The translations under genes and the position numbers were made by a program. Shown here one piece after another: positions 26,684 to 34,731 of a DNA stretch of 64,000 nt (its first letter is position 1; the number at the start of each line of letters is the position of its first letter). The notes beneath the pieces are model-generated. The model had not been told where the DNA came from. It did no database searches and saw nothing but the letters and a program-made list of their open reading frames with translations. Location: NCBI RefSeq assembly GCF_002906855.1, contig NZ_MINI01000028.1, positions 1,922,001 through 1,986,000 of the forward strand, given 5' to 3'. This stretch comes from Pseudomonas putida (GTDB taxonomy: Bacteria; Pseudomonadota; Gammaproteobacteria; Pseudomonadales; Pseudomonadaceae).

Positions 26684-27046
26684 TCAGGCGCGCTGGATGA
26701 TCAGTTCGCGGCCGACACGGGCCTCGACCTTGGCGTAGCGCCACAGCTTGTACGGCCCCTCGCCCACGGCGGTGGTGCGGAACAGGTTGCAGGCGGCGTG
26801 CACGGTCTCGATGTCCGGCACGTCGGCCAGCAGGTAGGTGGTCCAGGGGAAGCCGTCGGACGGGCCGACCATGCTCTGGTCGTCATCCATATTGCCCAGC
26901 ACGTCGACCCCCGCCAGGTCGTGGATGCCGTTCCACATCGCGCTGAACGCGGCCCACACCTGCAGTTGCTCCTCACGCGGGGCGTCGAAGAAGTTCTGGT
27001 TGATGCCCATGCAGAACAGCACGCGCAAGGCTTTCTTATCGCTCAT
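26684..27046 (-). CDS. iacB: IacB, small indole-acetate catabolism protein
   Basis: A 120-residue cytoplasmic protein with no signal or membrane segment (MSDKKALRVLFCMGINQNFF opening). I assign IacB from its position directly after iacA and before the iacC-like start, the order published for P. putida iac loci. Its biochemical role is unresolved; ferredoxin-like dimeric alpha/beta barrel relatives act as small accessory or hydrolytic proteins. It lies 17 bases after iacA. Confidence 0.8.
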   Translation of the reverse strand: MSDKKALRVLFCMGINQNFFDAPREEQLQVWAAFSAMWNGIHDLAGVDVLGNMDDDQSMVGPSDGFPWTTYLLADVPDIETVHAACNLFRTTAVGEGPYKLWRYAKVEARVGRELIIQRA

Positions 27047-27063
27047 GTCAGTAATCCCGAAAG

Positions 27064-28233
27064 TTACAGGTAGCCCGGCAGGGGCTGTTTGCCGAAGAAC
27101 ATCGCCCCGGCGTTCTGGTAGGTGACGTCGCCCATGAAGGCGTGCTGGGTGACCACTTGCGCGTCGTTGACGCAGCGGGCCAGCGGGCTTTCGTTGTAGA
27201 TCCCGGTCATGCCCGAGAGCATCTGCGCGCTGCGCGCCACTTCGGCGGCCACACGTGCGGCATGGGTGGAAGACAGGCGCAGCAGGTTGGTGACCTCGAC
27301 CGGTACCGGGTCGCCAGCCAGCACGTGTTCCCAGGCCTGCTCGATGGACTCGTAGAAGAACGCCCGCGCCGAACGCAGCGCCGCCTCGGCCTTGGCCACG
27401 TCGACCTGGGCCAGTGGGCGGTCGGCCAGCGCCGGGGCCCCGGTGACCGAGATGCGCCCGCTGGCCATGCCCGACAGCTCGTCCAGCGCGGCGCGGGCAA
27501 TCCCCAGGCCGACCACCGAAAGCACCTGGGTGGCAAACGACAGCGACGGGTAGCGGAAGAATGGCTCGTCGAGGTTGGGCTTGCCGCCACGGACAAAGGT
27601 CCACTGCTCGCCGACCACCACGTCCTCGACCAGCAGGTCGTGGCTGCCGGTGCCGAGCAGGCCGACGGTGTCCCAGGTTTCCTCGATGCGCGCCTGGCTG
27701 CGCGGCAGCACCGCCAGGCGCGGCAGGTCGAGCTTGTCGCCGTTGCGCGGAGCGATGCCGACACCGACGATGTCGGCGCCCATGGAGCCGCTGGAGTACT
27801 TCCAACGGCCATTGACCTTGAAGCCGCCCGGCACGACCTCGGCCGGTTGTGGCGGGAAGATGCCACCGGCAAACACGGTGTCGGGGCTGTTGGCGTAGAT
27901 CTCGGCGATGGTCTCCAGCGGCAGCGCCGCCAGGTACACCGGGCTCATGCCGAAGCTGGCGACCCAGCCGGCCGAGCCGTCGGCATGGGAAATGCGCTCG
28001 ATCATTTCGCAGAAGGCACCCGGCGAGCATTCCAGCCCGCCAAAGCGTTTCGGTACCAGGGCGCGGTATACGCCGTGGGCCTTGAAGGCATCGATCACGT
28101 CGCGGGAAATGTGGCGCTGGCGATCGAACTCGCCCAGGCGGGCACGCTCACGCACCCCGTCAAGCAAGGCCTCGAAGGCAGGTCCAGAGGCGAGCGCCGA
28201 CACAGGCGCGGCACGCAGGCAAAGCGAATCCAT
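27064..28233 (-). CDS. iacA: IacA, flavin-dependent indole-acetate monooxygenase
   Basis: A 389-residue protein of the acyl-CoA dehydrogenase-like fold used by two-component flavin monooxygenases (SHADGSAGWVASFGMSPVYL; WKYSSGSMGADIVGVGI). IacA performs the first oxygenation of indole-3-acetate or indole, using FMN/FAD reduced by IacG. I start at the second ATG (28233) because GGAGA is seven to eight bases upstream of it but too close to the first (28239). It leads a leftward transcript and is separated from iacEFG, which run rightward. Confidence 0.9.
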   Translation of the reverse strand: MDSLCLRAAPVSALASGPAFEALLDGVRERARLGEFDRQRHISRDVIDAFKAHGVYRALVPKRFGGLECSPGAFCEMIERISHADGSAGWVASFGMSPVYLAALPLETIAEIYANSPDTVFAGGIFPPQPAEVVPGGFKVNGRWKYSSGSMGADIVGVGIAPRNGDKLDLPRLAVLPRSQARIEETWDTVGLLGTGSHDLLVEDVVVGEQWTFVRGGKPNLDEPFFRYPSLSFATQVLSVVGLGIARAALDELSGMASGRISVTGAPALADRPLAQVDVAKAEAALRSARAFFYESIEQAWEHVLAGDPVPVEVTNLLRLSSTHAARVAAEVARSAQMLSGMTGIYNESPLARCVNDAQVVTQHAFMGDVTYQNAGAMFFGKQPLPGYL

Positions 28234-28751
28234 GGACATTCTCCGTCTCAGGCGCGTTTTTTGTGTTGTTTGGCAGGCGGCGAAATGGCCAGGCTCGGCG
28301 AAGACGAGCAGCGGCCACGCAGGGGGGCAAAGGCTGGGTCGGGCGGCATGGTTCTGTCTCTCTTGTTTTGGGTGCCGGTGACAAAAATTTGCGGTCGATT
28401 ACGTGAATTGTCAATTGAATTTTCACGCTAAAGATCGTCACAACTGCCTCGTTTAGCATCCTGTAAATAAACAAAAATTCACTTAAATAATTGATTGATA
28501 ACGATTTTTAGAGCCGTGGAGGGCCACGAGAAACCGACGAAAAAAACTAACCATCCACGCTGATATACCGAAAAATTTTTAGTCGACTTTTCACATGATT
28601 CCGGAGAGAAAAAAGCTGGTGTAGGATGGCCAGGCAAGGAGCGCCACAAGGCCGGCCACCAGAGCCGACCCCATAAAAACAACAGCAAGCGCCCCGCCAG
28701 GATCGATGGGGACATGCCAATGCCTGCCGTGATTACCCCGAGGTCGAGGCC
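28234..28751. other. iacA-LysR divergent intergenic region, partly AT-rich
   Basis: This 518-base gap holds the promoters of iacA (leftward) and the LysR gene (rightward). The stretch 28380-28600 is clearly AT-richer than its surroundings. It contains a candidate operator at 28405-28419. No supported gene is seen. Confidence 0.6.
28405..28419 (-). promoter_or_regulatory. Candidate IacR operator, site 1
   Basis: On the minus strand this reads TTCAATTGACAATTC, matching TTCAGTTGACATTTC at 32982-32996 in 13 of 15 positions. It is embedded in a larger dyad (GTGAA...TTCAC, 28403-28426). It lies about 170 bases before iacA. MarR-family IacR is known to repress iac genes. Confidence 0.5.
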
Positions 28752-29675
28752 ATGCCCACCCGCCACATCGACTTGCAGGACCATCGCCTGCGCTATCTGC
28801 ACCTGAGCCACGCCAAGGGCTCCATGCGCGCCGCCGCCGAAGCATTGGGCGTCGCCACCTCGTCGGTCAGCCGGCAGATCGCCCGGCTGGAAGAAGAACT
28901 GGACATCGAACTGGTCCGCCCCGGCACCCACCGCATCAGCCTGACGGCTGCCGGCGAGGCGGCCGTGGACTACTACGTCGAGCGCATCCGCCAGCACACC
29001 CAGCTGGTCAATCGCCTGGATCAGCTGCGCGGTCAGCAGCAGGCGTCGACCGTGATCGCCATTGGCGAAGGCCTGCTGGGTGCCCGGGCGATCAATTCGC
29101 TGCAGGGTTTTCTGCATGCCCATGGCGCGCACAAGGCCGAGATCATCAGTGCACCCTCGCTGGAAGTGCAGCGCCGGGTGCTGGCCGACGAGGCGCACCT
29201 GGGCGTGATCTTCGCCCCCAGCGCCACCGCCCGCCTGACCCGCCTGTACAGCCTGGCCCAGCCGTTGCGCATGATCGTGCACCGCGACAGCCGCCTGGCC
29301 GCGCGGACCACGGTCAGCCTGGAGGAAGTGGCGCGAGAGTCGCTGGTGCTGCCGGGCGCCGACTTCCGCGTGCGCGAACTGGCGGATGCGGCGTGCAAGG
29401 ACCAGCCATTCGCCATCGTGCCCACGCTCACGTCCAACTCGCTGGCGGTGATTCTCGACTTCGTCCGCTCCGGCATGGGCGCCACCCTGCTGGCCGAACT
29501 GCCGATCATCGATGAGCTCAAGAACGGCACGTTCAAGGCACTGGCGATCGATTGCCCGGCGATGAATGCGACCGATATCCAGATCGTCACCCGCCGCGGG
29601 CGCACGCTGGATGGGTTGAGCCGCGAGCTGGCGACAGAGATGGCCAGGGCGGTGCGCATGGCGGCTAACACCTGA
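28752..29675 (+). CDS. LysR-family transcriptional regulator
   Basis: A 307-residue regulator: N-terminal helix-turn-helix (GSMRAAAEALGVATSSVSRQIARLEEELD) and LysR-type ligand domain (LVLPGADFRVRELAD; LDFVRSGMGATLLAELP). GAGG is upstream of the ATG. It is divergent from iacA inside the segment bracketed by the inverted hybrid genes. It could regulate iacA or the porin/transporter pair. Confidence 0.9.
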   Translation: MPTRHIDLQDHRLRYLHLSHAKGSMRAAAEALGVATSSVSRQIARLEEELDIELVRPGTHRISLTAAGEAAVDYYVERIRQHTQLVNRLDQLRGQQQASTVIAIGEGLLGARAINSLQGFLHAHGAHKAEIISAPSLEVQRRVLADEAHLGVIFAPSATARLTRLYSLAQPLRMIVHRDSRLAARTTVSLEEVARESLVLPGADFRVRELADAACKDQPFAIVPTLTSNSLAVILDFVRSGMGATLLAELPIIDELKNGTFKALAIDCPAMNATDIQIVTRRGRTLDGLSRELATEMARAVRMAANT

Positions 29676-29695
29676 CCGGAAGCTGGCGCGAAACC

Positions 29696-29715
29696 CTGTG
29701 GGAGCCGCGCTTGCC
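29696..29715 (+). repeat. Partial (single) REP-like element
   Basis: CTGTGGGAGCCGCGCTTGCC, identical in core to the one at 5578, lies just after the LysR stop and before the right copy of the hybrid gene. Confidence 0.6.
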
Positions 29716-29827
29716 TTTTAGAGTTGTTGCACATAACGCAACGACATTGCCCGCGGCTGTCATTGAGCCCATCCCCCCTGCCCTTTACGTTGCTCCCATA
29801 AGAAATCGCCCTGCATAGGTGACCCCC

Positions 29828-30124
29828 GTGAGCAACCTGATCCCCGCCGTCAACCTGACGGTCGACCCGGCCGAGCTGGTGCAGCCCGACCGCGTCCATA
29901 CCTCCCTGTACACCGACCCGGCGCTGTTCGACGCCGACGGCGTCAACGTCACCGTGCGTGCCGCGCAGAACATCCGCGAGTTCCGCAAGGAAAGCCTCAA
30001 GCACTACACCGCTGACCTGACCTACACCCTGGTCCGTGGCGAAGGCGGCTTCAAGATCCACCGCAAGGTGATCAGCCTGATCAACAGTGACGATGCCCTC
30101 GCCGGCATCGGCTACATCCTCTGA
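29828..30124 (+). pseudogene. iacC::iacD-type in-frame deletion hybrid, copy 2
   Basis: The same 98-residue chimera as at 26372-26668, in the opposite orientation, with two amino-acid differences (S for T at position 2, G for A in LVRGEGG). Its 3' side is native: ten bases after its TGA, iacE starts with GGAG in between, exactly as expected after iacD. Its 5' side is not native: no iacB precedes it, only LysR downstream sequence and a partial REP. GTG 29828 is the likely start; an in-frame GTG at 29819 also exists. Confidence 0.8.
29828..30124 (+). repeat. Right member of the 297-bp inverted duplication
   Basis: Inverted partner of 26372-26668. The 3159 bases between the two copies hold iacB, iacA and a LysR gene. 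Confidence 0.95.
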
Positions 30125-30134
30125 GGAGCACGCC

Positions 30135-30866
30135 ATGAACCAAGTCGCATTGGTAACCGGCGCCGGCCAGGGACTGGGCCAGCGCTTCTGCTCCCGGCTG
30201 CTTGCCGCAGGCTTCGATGTGGTGGTCTCGGACCGTGACCTGGCGCTGGCCCAAGCCACCGCCAAACAGCTGGGTGGTCGTACCTTGGCAGTCAAGCTCG
30301 AAGTCGGCAGCAAGGCCGACTTCGAACAGGCATTGGCCCAGGTGCTGGAGCATTTCGGCGCCTTGCACGTTGTGGTCAACAACGCCGCCGTGACCAAGAC
30401 CACACCGCTGATGCAGATCAGCCCCGAAGAGTTCGACGCCGTGGTATGCCTCAACCTGCGCAGCGTGTTCCTCGGCTGCCAGGTGCTCGGCGCGCATCTG
30501 GCCGAAGCCGGCTACGGGCGGATCATCAACATGGCCTCGCTGGCCGGGCAGAACGGCGGCACCGCCACCGGCGCGCACTACGCGGCGAGCAAGGGCGCAA
30601 TCGTCACCCTGACCAAGATCTTCGCCAAGGAGTTCGCCGCCCGTGGCGTCACCGTCAATGCCATCGCCCCTGGCCCGATCGACTCGCCTGCGGTACACGC
30701 CGCAGTGCCGGCCGAGCGTATGCAGGGCCTGCTGGCGAACATCCCGGTGCAGTGCCTGGGCGATGCGGATTTTCTTGGCGACCTGATCGTGCAACTGGCG
30801 CGGCCCGAGGCCTACTTCACCACCGGGGCGACCTGGGACGTGAACGGCGGCCTGTTCATGCGTTGA
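30135..30866 (+). CDS. iacE: IacE, short-chain dehydrogenase
   Basis: A 243-residue SDR with TGAGQGLG cofactor motif (9-16), NNAA, and an intact active site Ser in NMASLAG plus YAASK. IacE works with IacA in converting indole-acetate through hydroxylated intermediates toward dioxindole-acetate. GGAG seven bases upstream supports the ATG. It follows the hybrid gene and leads iacF-iacG; with iacA-iacB now on the other strand, its promoter is unclear. Confidence 0.88.
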   Translation: MNQVALVTGAGQGLGQRFCSRLLAAGFDVVVSDRDLALAQATAKQLGGRTLAVKLEVGSKADFEQALAQVLEHFGALHVVVNNAAVTKTTPLMQISPEEFDAVVCLNLRSVFLGCQVLGAHLAEAGYGRIINMASLAGQNGGTATGAHYAASKGAIVTLTKIFAKEFAARGVTVNAIAPGPIDSPAVHAAVPAERMQGLLANIPVQCLGDADFLGDLIVQLARPEAYFTTGATWDVNGGLFMR

Positions 30867-30874
30867 TATTTTCC

Positions 30875-30892
30875 GGGGCGCCCACGCGCCCC
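30875..30892 (+). other. Hairpin in the iacE-iacF spacer
   Basis: GGGGCGCCCACGCGCCCC can fold into a stable stem in the 48-base spacer inside the operon. With no T-run after it, it may tune mRNA processing rather than terminate. Confidence 0.5.
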
Positions 30893-30914
30893 TCTGTTAG
30901 GCGGGACACCGGCC

Positions 30915-31874
30915 ATGAATGAACAACTGTTGAACGTAGTCGTGCGCAAGCGCGAGATCCAAGGGGCCGACGTGGTCGTGCTCGACCTGGGCCGGGCCGA
31001 TGGCGCGGCGCTGCCAGCCTTCGAGGCGGGCGCGCATGTGGACATCCATGTCGCCCCGGGCCTGGTGCGCCAGTATTCGCTGTGCAGCGACCCGGCCGAT
31101 GCCTCGGTGTATCGCCTGGGCGTATTGAAAGACCCGGCCTCCCGCGGTGGCTCGGTGAGCGTGCACGACACCCTGCTGGAAGGGCACGCGGTGCAGATCA
31201 GCACCCCGCGCAACCTGTTCCCGCTGGCGGCCGATGCCCAACGCTCGATCCTGCTGGGTGGCGGCATCGGCATCACGCCGATGATCGCCATGGCCCATGC
31301 GCTGCATCAGCAGGGCGCTGAGTTCGAATTGCATTACTGCGGGCGCTCGCGCAGCCGCAGCGCCTTTCTCGATGCCTTGGCCAGCGCACCGTTCGCCGCC
31401 CGGGTGTTCACCCACTTCGACGACGAGGATGCGGCCCAGCGCCTGAACCTGGCGGATGTGCTCGGCAGCGGCACGCCCGGCACCCATATGTACACCTGCG
31501 GCCCTTCGGGCTTCATGGACTGGGTGATCGCCGGCGCGCGGCAGCAAGGCTACAGCGAAGAGCACATCCACAAGGAGTACTTCCAGGTCGAGGTCGACGC
31601 CAGCGGCGCCAGCTTCGAAGTGGTAGCCGCACGCAGCAACAAGACCGTGCAGGTCGCCGAGGGCCAGAGCATTCTCGATGCCCTGGCGCAGGTGGGGATC
31701 AAGATCGACATCTCGTGCGAGCAGGGCGTGTGTGGCACCTGCATGTGCGAAGTGCTCGAAGGCGAGCCGGACCACCGCGATGTGTACCTGACCGATGAAG
31801 AAAAGGCCGCGAACGACCAGATCCTGGTGTGCTGCTCGCGGGCCAAGTCGAACAAGCTGGTGCTGGATATCTGA
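30915..31874 (+). CDS. iacF: IacF, ferredoxin-NAD(P) oxidoreductase with fused 2Fe-2S domain
   Basis: A 319-residue phthalate-dioxygenase-reductase type protein. In order it has a flavin-binding barrel (RQYSLCSDP), a pyridine-nucleotide domain (LLGGGIGITPM) and a C-terminal plant-type 2Fe-2S domain (CEQGVCGTCMC with a final CCSR). It should pass electrons to the IacCD oxygenase, whose genes are reduced to the hybrid here, so IacF may lack its partner. It is spaced 48 bases after iacE. Confidence 0.9.
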   Translation: MNEQLLNVVVRKREIQGADVVVLDLGRADGAALPAFEAGAHVDIHVAPGLVRQYSLCSDPADASVYRLGVLKDPASRGGSVSVHDTLLEGHAVQISTPRNLFPLAADAQRSILLGGGIGITPMIAMAHALHQQGAEFELHYCGRSRSRSAFLDALASAPFAARVFTHFDDEDAAQRLNLADVLGSGTPGTHMYTCGPSGFMDWVIAGARQQGYSEEHIHKEYFQVEVDASGASFEVVAARSNKTVQVAEGQSILDALAQVGIKIDISCEQGVCGTCMCEVLEGEPDHRDVYLTDEEKAANDQILVCCSRAKSNKLVLDI

Positions 31875-31885
31875 GGAGCATGACC

Positions 31886-32383
31886 ATGGTAGACGTATCG
31901 CAATTTCGCAACGCAATGGCGCTGCTCGGTGGCGCCGTATCGGTCATCACCACCGATGGCCCCGCCGGCCGCTTCGGCTTCACTGCCTCGGCAGTGTGCA
32001 GTGTGACCGACTCGCCGCCCACCTTGCTGGTGTGCATGAACCGCTCCTCGTATTCCAACGAGCAGTTCAAGGCCAATGGCGCGCTGTGCGTGAACGTGCT
32101 GGCGGGTACCCACCAAGAACTGTCGGGGGCGTTTGCCAACCGCAACCTGAACATGGACGAGCGTTTTGCCGTTACCGACTGGACAGTGCTGGAGAGTGGC
32201 GCACCGGTGATGCAGGAAGCCCTGGTGAACTTCGACTGCCGGATTGCCCAGGTGCATGAGGTGGGTTCGCACAGCATTTTCTACTGCGAGATCCAGGATA
32301 TTCGCCACGGCGGAGCCGATGACGGACTGGTGTATTTCAACCGGGCCTATCACCGGGTGTGCGAGTCTTCAAAAGCTTGCTGA
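31886..32383 (+). CDS. iacG: IacG, flavin reductase
   Basis: A 165-residue flavin reductase-like (HpaC/DszD-type) protein, FRNAMALLGGAVSVITTDGPAGRFGFTASAVCSV being the family opening (theme only). It would supply reduced flavin to IacA. The ATG at 31886 is preferred because GGAG is seven bases upstream; an ATG six bases earlier is too close to it. It ends the rightward iacEFG group. Confidence 0.88.
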   Translation: MVDVSQFRNAMALLGGAVSVITTDGPAGRFGFTASAVCSVTDSPPTLLVCMNRSSYSNEQFKANGALCVNVLAGTHQELSGAFANRNLNMDERFAVTDWTVLESGAPVMQEALVNFDCRIAQVHEVGSHSIFYCEIQDIRHGGADDGLVYFNRAYHRVCESSKAC

Positions 32384-32388
32384 AAGCA

Positions 32389-32407
32389 GGGGCCGCTTGG
32401 CGGCCCC
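32389..32407. terminator. Hairpin between convergent iacG and iacR
   Basis: GGGGCCGC-TTG-GCGGCCCC, a perfect 8-bp GC stem in the 29-base gap, could act in both directions; it lacks a T-run. Confidence 0.6.
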
Positions 32408-32412
32408 GGTAA

Positions 32413-32892
32413 TCACAAGGTTTCGAGGTTGTGGAACACCACTTCCAGCATCTTGTTCAACCGCTGCACCTGCGCCTCGGTCAACCCCTTGAAGCTGCGC
32501 TGGAACAGCTCGCGGGTCACATCCTGCATGCGCTCGATGTTCTGCAGGCCGACCTCGGTGATGCGCACCTGGGTCACGCGCCCGTCTTCAGGGCTGGGCG
32601 CGGTGTCGACCAGGCCATCTTCCTTCATGCGGTAGACGATCTTGGTGATGGTCGACAGCTTGGCGATGGCGTGGGTGGAGATCTCGGAAATGCTCGATTC
32701 ACCGTTCTCGTTGAGGATCCACAGCACGCGCCAGCGCGGCACGTCGAGGTCGACCTTCTTCAGCAGACGTTCCATGTTCTGGGTATAGCGGCCGTGCACA
32801 CGGGCCAGCCAGTAGAAGGGGAAATCTTCCTTGCGAAATTCATCGCTGGCCGGGTCGTGATGGCTGTGGCCTTTGTTTTTCGAAGTGCTCAT
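32413..32892 (-). CDS. iacR: IacR, MarR-family repressor
   Basis: A 159-residue winged-helix MarR protein (VPRWRVLWILNENGESSISE; MKEDGLVDTAPSPEDGRVTQVRIT with the wing). Position inside the iac cluster identifies it as IacR, which is inactivated by indole-acetate. Divergent from iacH with a 174-base gap containing a candidate operator. Confidence 0.9.
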   Translation of the reverse strand: MSTSKNKGHSHHDPASDEFRKEDFPFYWLARVHGRYTQNMERLLKKVDLDVPRWRVLWILNENGESSISEISTHAIAKLSTITKIVYRMKEDGLVDTAPSPEDGRVTQVRITEVGLQNIERMQDVTRELFQRSFKGLTEAQVQRLNKMLEVVFHNLETL

Positions 32893-32981
32893 CGATTCAC
32901 TACTTGTGCGGAAATAGTCGCGACATCATAGACCTTTCCGCGCATTTGACCACCGCAACCGTGCCAGGGATTACGGGAATG

Positions 32982-32996
32982 TTCAGTTGACATTTC
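32982..32996 (+). promoter_or_regulatory. Candidate IacR operator, site 2
   Basis: TTCAGTTGACATTTC lies in the divergent iacR-iacH gap, about 90 bases from iacR and 70 from iacH, and resembles site 1 upstream of iacA (13 of 15). Two occurrences in the two control regions of one regulon support a shared regulator. Confidence 0.5.
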
Positions 32997-33066
32997 CAGT
33001 AATTGATACGCATGTTCATGGCTGGGCCACGGTCCGGCATCCATTCTTGAAAAGGGCTCCACGAAA

Positions 33067-34176
33067 ATGACAATCATAGTAGAAACCCTTGATCTGGGCG
33101 GCAGCGGCCCCCGGGTCGTGGTCAAGGACACCATCGACGTCGCTGGTACCGCGACCCGCGCCAGCAGCCAGGCGCTGGAGCACGCACCGCTGGCCGAACG
33201 GCATGCCGAAGTGGTCAGCCAGTTGCTGGTCAACGGCGCGCGCCTGACCGGCAAGGTCAGCCTGCATGAACTGGCGTTCGGCACTACCGGCATCAACCAC
33301 TACACCGGCACGGCGGCCAACCCACGCTTCCCCGGGCGCATTCCGGGTGGCTCGTCCAGTGGCTCGGCAGCAGCGGTGGCTGCCGGCCTGGCTGACTTCA
33401 GCCTGGGTACGGACACCGGTGGCTCAGTGCGTGTACCGGCCTGCTGCTGCGGCGTGTTCGGCCTCAAGCCGACCTTTGGCCGGGTCAGCCGCAAAGGCGT
33501 AATGCCGGCACACACCAGCCTCGACTGCATCGGCCCGTTTGCCGCGAGCCTGCCAATGCTGGTGCGGGCGATGACCCTGATCGACCCGACCTTCACCCCG
33601 GCGCAGGTCCCGGCCAGGGCCCGTATCGGCGTGCTGCGGGTCACCGCCGAAGCGGCGATCCACAAAGTGGTGCAGGGTGCCCTGACGGCCAGCGGCCTGC
33701 CCCTGGGCAATGTCGAACTCAAGCATTTCGGTGCGGCCTACGAGGCTGGCATGGTGGTGATCAACCGCGAGACCTTCGCCGGCTGCGGCCACCTGCTGGA
33801 AACCGGCAAGGTCGGCGCCGATATCGCCGGGCGCCTGGCAGCAGCCGGGCAGACCACCGACACGGCGCTGGCCGAAGCCGAAGAAGTGCGCCGACGCTTC
33901 ACTGCGGAAGTCGACCAGGCCCTGGCCAGATACGATGTGCTGGCGTTGCCGACCATGCCGGACTTCCCGCTGCGCCTGGAAGACGCCGCCGATACCCGTG
34001 CCGTGCTGGGCATGACCTCGCTGGTGCGGCCATTCAACCTGTCGGGGCACCCGGCCCTGAGCATCCCGCTGGGCAGCGAAGCCGGCCTGCCGGTCGGCCT
34101 GCAACTGGTGGCGGCCAAGGGCGCCGACGAGAAGCTGCTGGCCGTGGCCGAGCGTTTGCTGCTGAACCTGTACTGA
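33067..34176 (+). CDS. iacH: IacH, amidase-signature hydrolase
   Basis: A 369-residue amidase-signature enzyme. The Ser-cisSer-Lys triad is visible as Lys20 (VVVKDT), the GGSSSGS run (94-100) and nucleophile Ser120 (TDTGGSV). In the iac locus its precise step is not settled, but amide hydrolysis of auxin conjugates or intermediates has been suggested. It is followed closely by iacI. Confidence 0.88.
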   Translation: MTIIVETLDLGGSGPRVVVKDTIDVAGTATRASSQALEHAPLAERHAEVVSQLLVNGARLTGKVSLHELAFGTTGINHYTGTAANPRFPGRIPGGSSSGSAAAVAAGLADFSLGTDTGGSVRVPACCCGVFGLKPTFGRVSRKGVMPAHTSLDCIGPFAASLPMLVRAMTLIDPTFTPAQVPARARIGVLRVTAEAAIHKVVQGALTASGLPLGNVELKHFGAAYEAGMVVINRETFAGCGHLLETGKVGADIAGRLAAAGQTTDTALAEAEEVRRRFTAEVDQALARYDVLALPTMPDFPLRLEDAADTRAVLGMTSLVRPFNLSGHPALSIPLGSEAGLPVGLQLVAAKGADEKLLAVAERLLLNLY

Positions 34177-34183
34177 GGTGGCG

Positions 34184-34705
34184 ATGACCGATATCCATGA
34201 ACTGCAGGCCCGCCTGCAACGCTTTGAAGACCAGCAGGCCATCCGCGTGTGCATCAACCGCTACATGGAACTGTGCGACCAGCTCGACGCCAGCACACCG
34301 CTGGACGAGCTGGCCGGCCTGTTCACCCGCGAGGCCCTGTGGGAAGGCAAGGGCGCCAAGTATGCCGCGAGCTTTGGCGGCTACCGGGGGCGTGAGGCGA
34401 TCCGGGCGATGTTCGCCACCTACATGAAGACCCCGGCGCACTTTGCCTTGAACGTGCACTTCCTGACCAGTGAGGTAATCGAGGTGGACGGCGGGCAGGG
34501 GCTGGGGCGCTGGGTGATGCTGCAGACCAGCACCTTTGCCGATGGTACCTCGCACTTGAATGCGGCGCGCCTGACGGTGCGTTTCGCGCAGGAAGAAGGG
34601 CAGTGGCGGATGGCGCATTTCCAGACCGAGAACCTGTTCAGCCGGCCGGTGACGGCCTGGAACAGTGAGGCGCCGTTGCCGGTGCCTGAGCGGTCGGTGC
34701 GTTGA
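34184..34705 (+). CDS. iacI: IacI, SnoaL/NTF2-like protein
   Basis: A 173-residue SnoaL_4-type protein (NRYMELCDQLDASTPLDELAGLF opening, typical of small alpha+beta cone folds). Position after iacH and length match IacI of P. putida iac clusters. The ATG at 34184 has GAGG just upstream; an in-frame GTG at 34178 is less likely. It is the last gene of the iac region, followed by a repeat. Confidence 0.83.
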   Translation: MTDIHELQARLQRFEDQQAIRVCINRYMELCDQLDASTPLDELAGLFTREALWEGKGAKYAASFGGYRGREAIRAMFATYMKTPAHFALNVHFLTSEVIEVDGGQGLGRWVMLQTSTFADGTSHLNAARLTVRFAQEEGQWRMAHFQTENLFSRPVTAWNSEAPLPVPERSVR

Positions 34706-34731
34706 CGCAGCCGGGTGTATGACTTGGGTTT

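Noticed and set aside
26684..28030. 448-residue frame spanning iacA and iacB
   Set aside because: Its C-terminal part is the true IacB frame, but the rest is out of frame with IacA and Pro/Arg-rich; two separate genes with good starts explain the region.
32413..32892. MarR gene as an antibiotic-resistance regulator
   Set aside because: Placement between iacG and iacH fits IacR; no efflux operon is adjacent.
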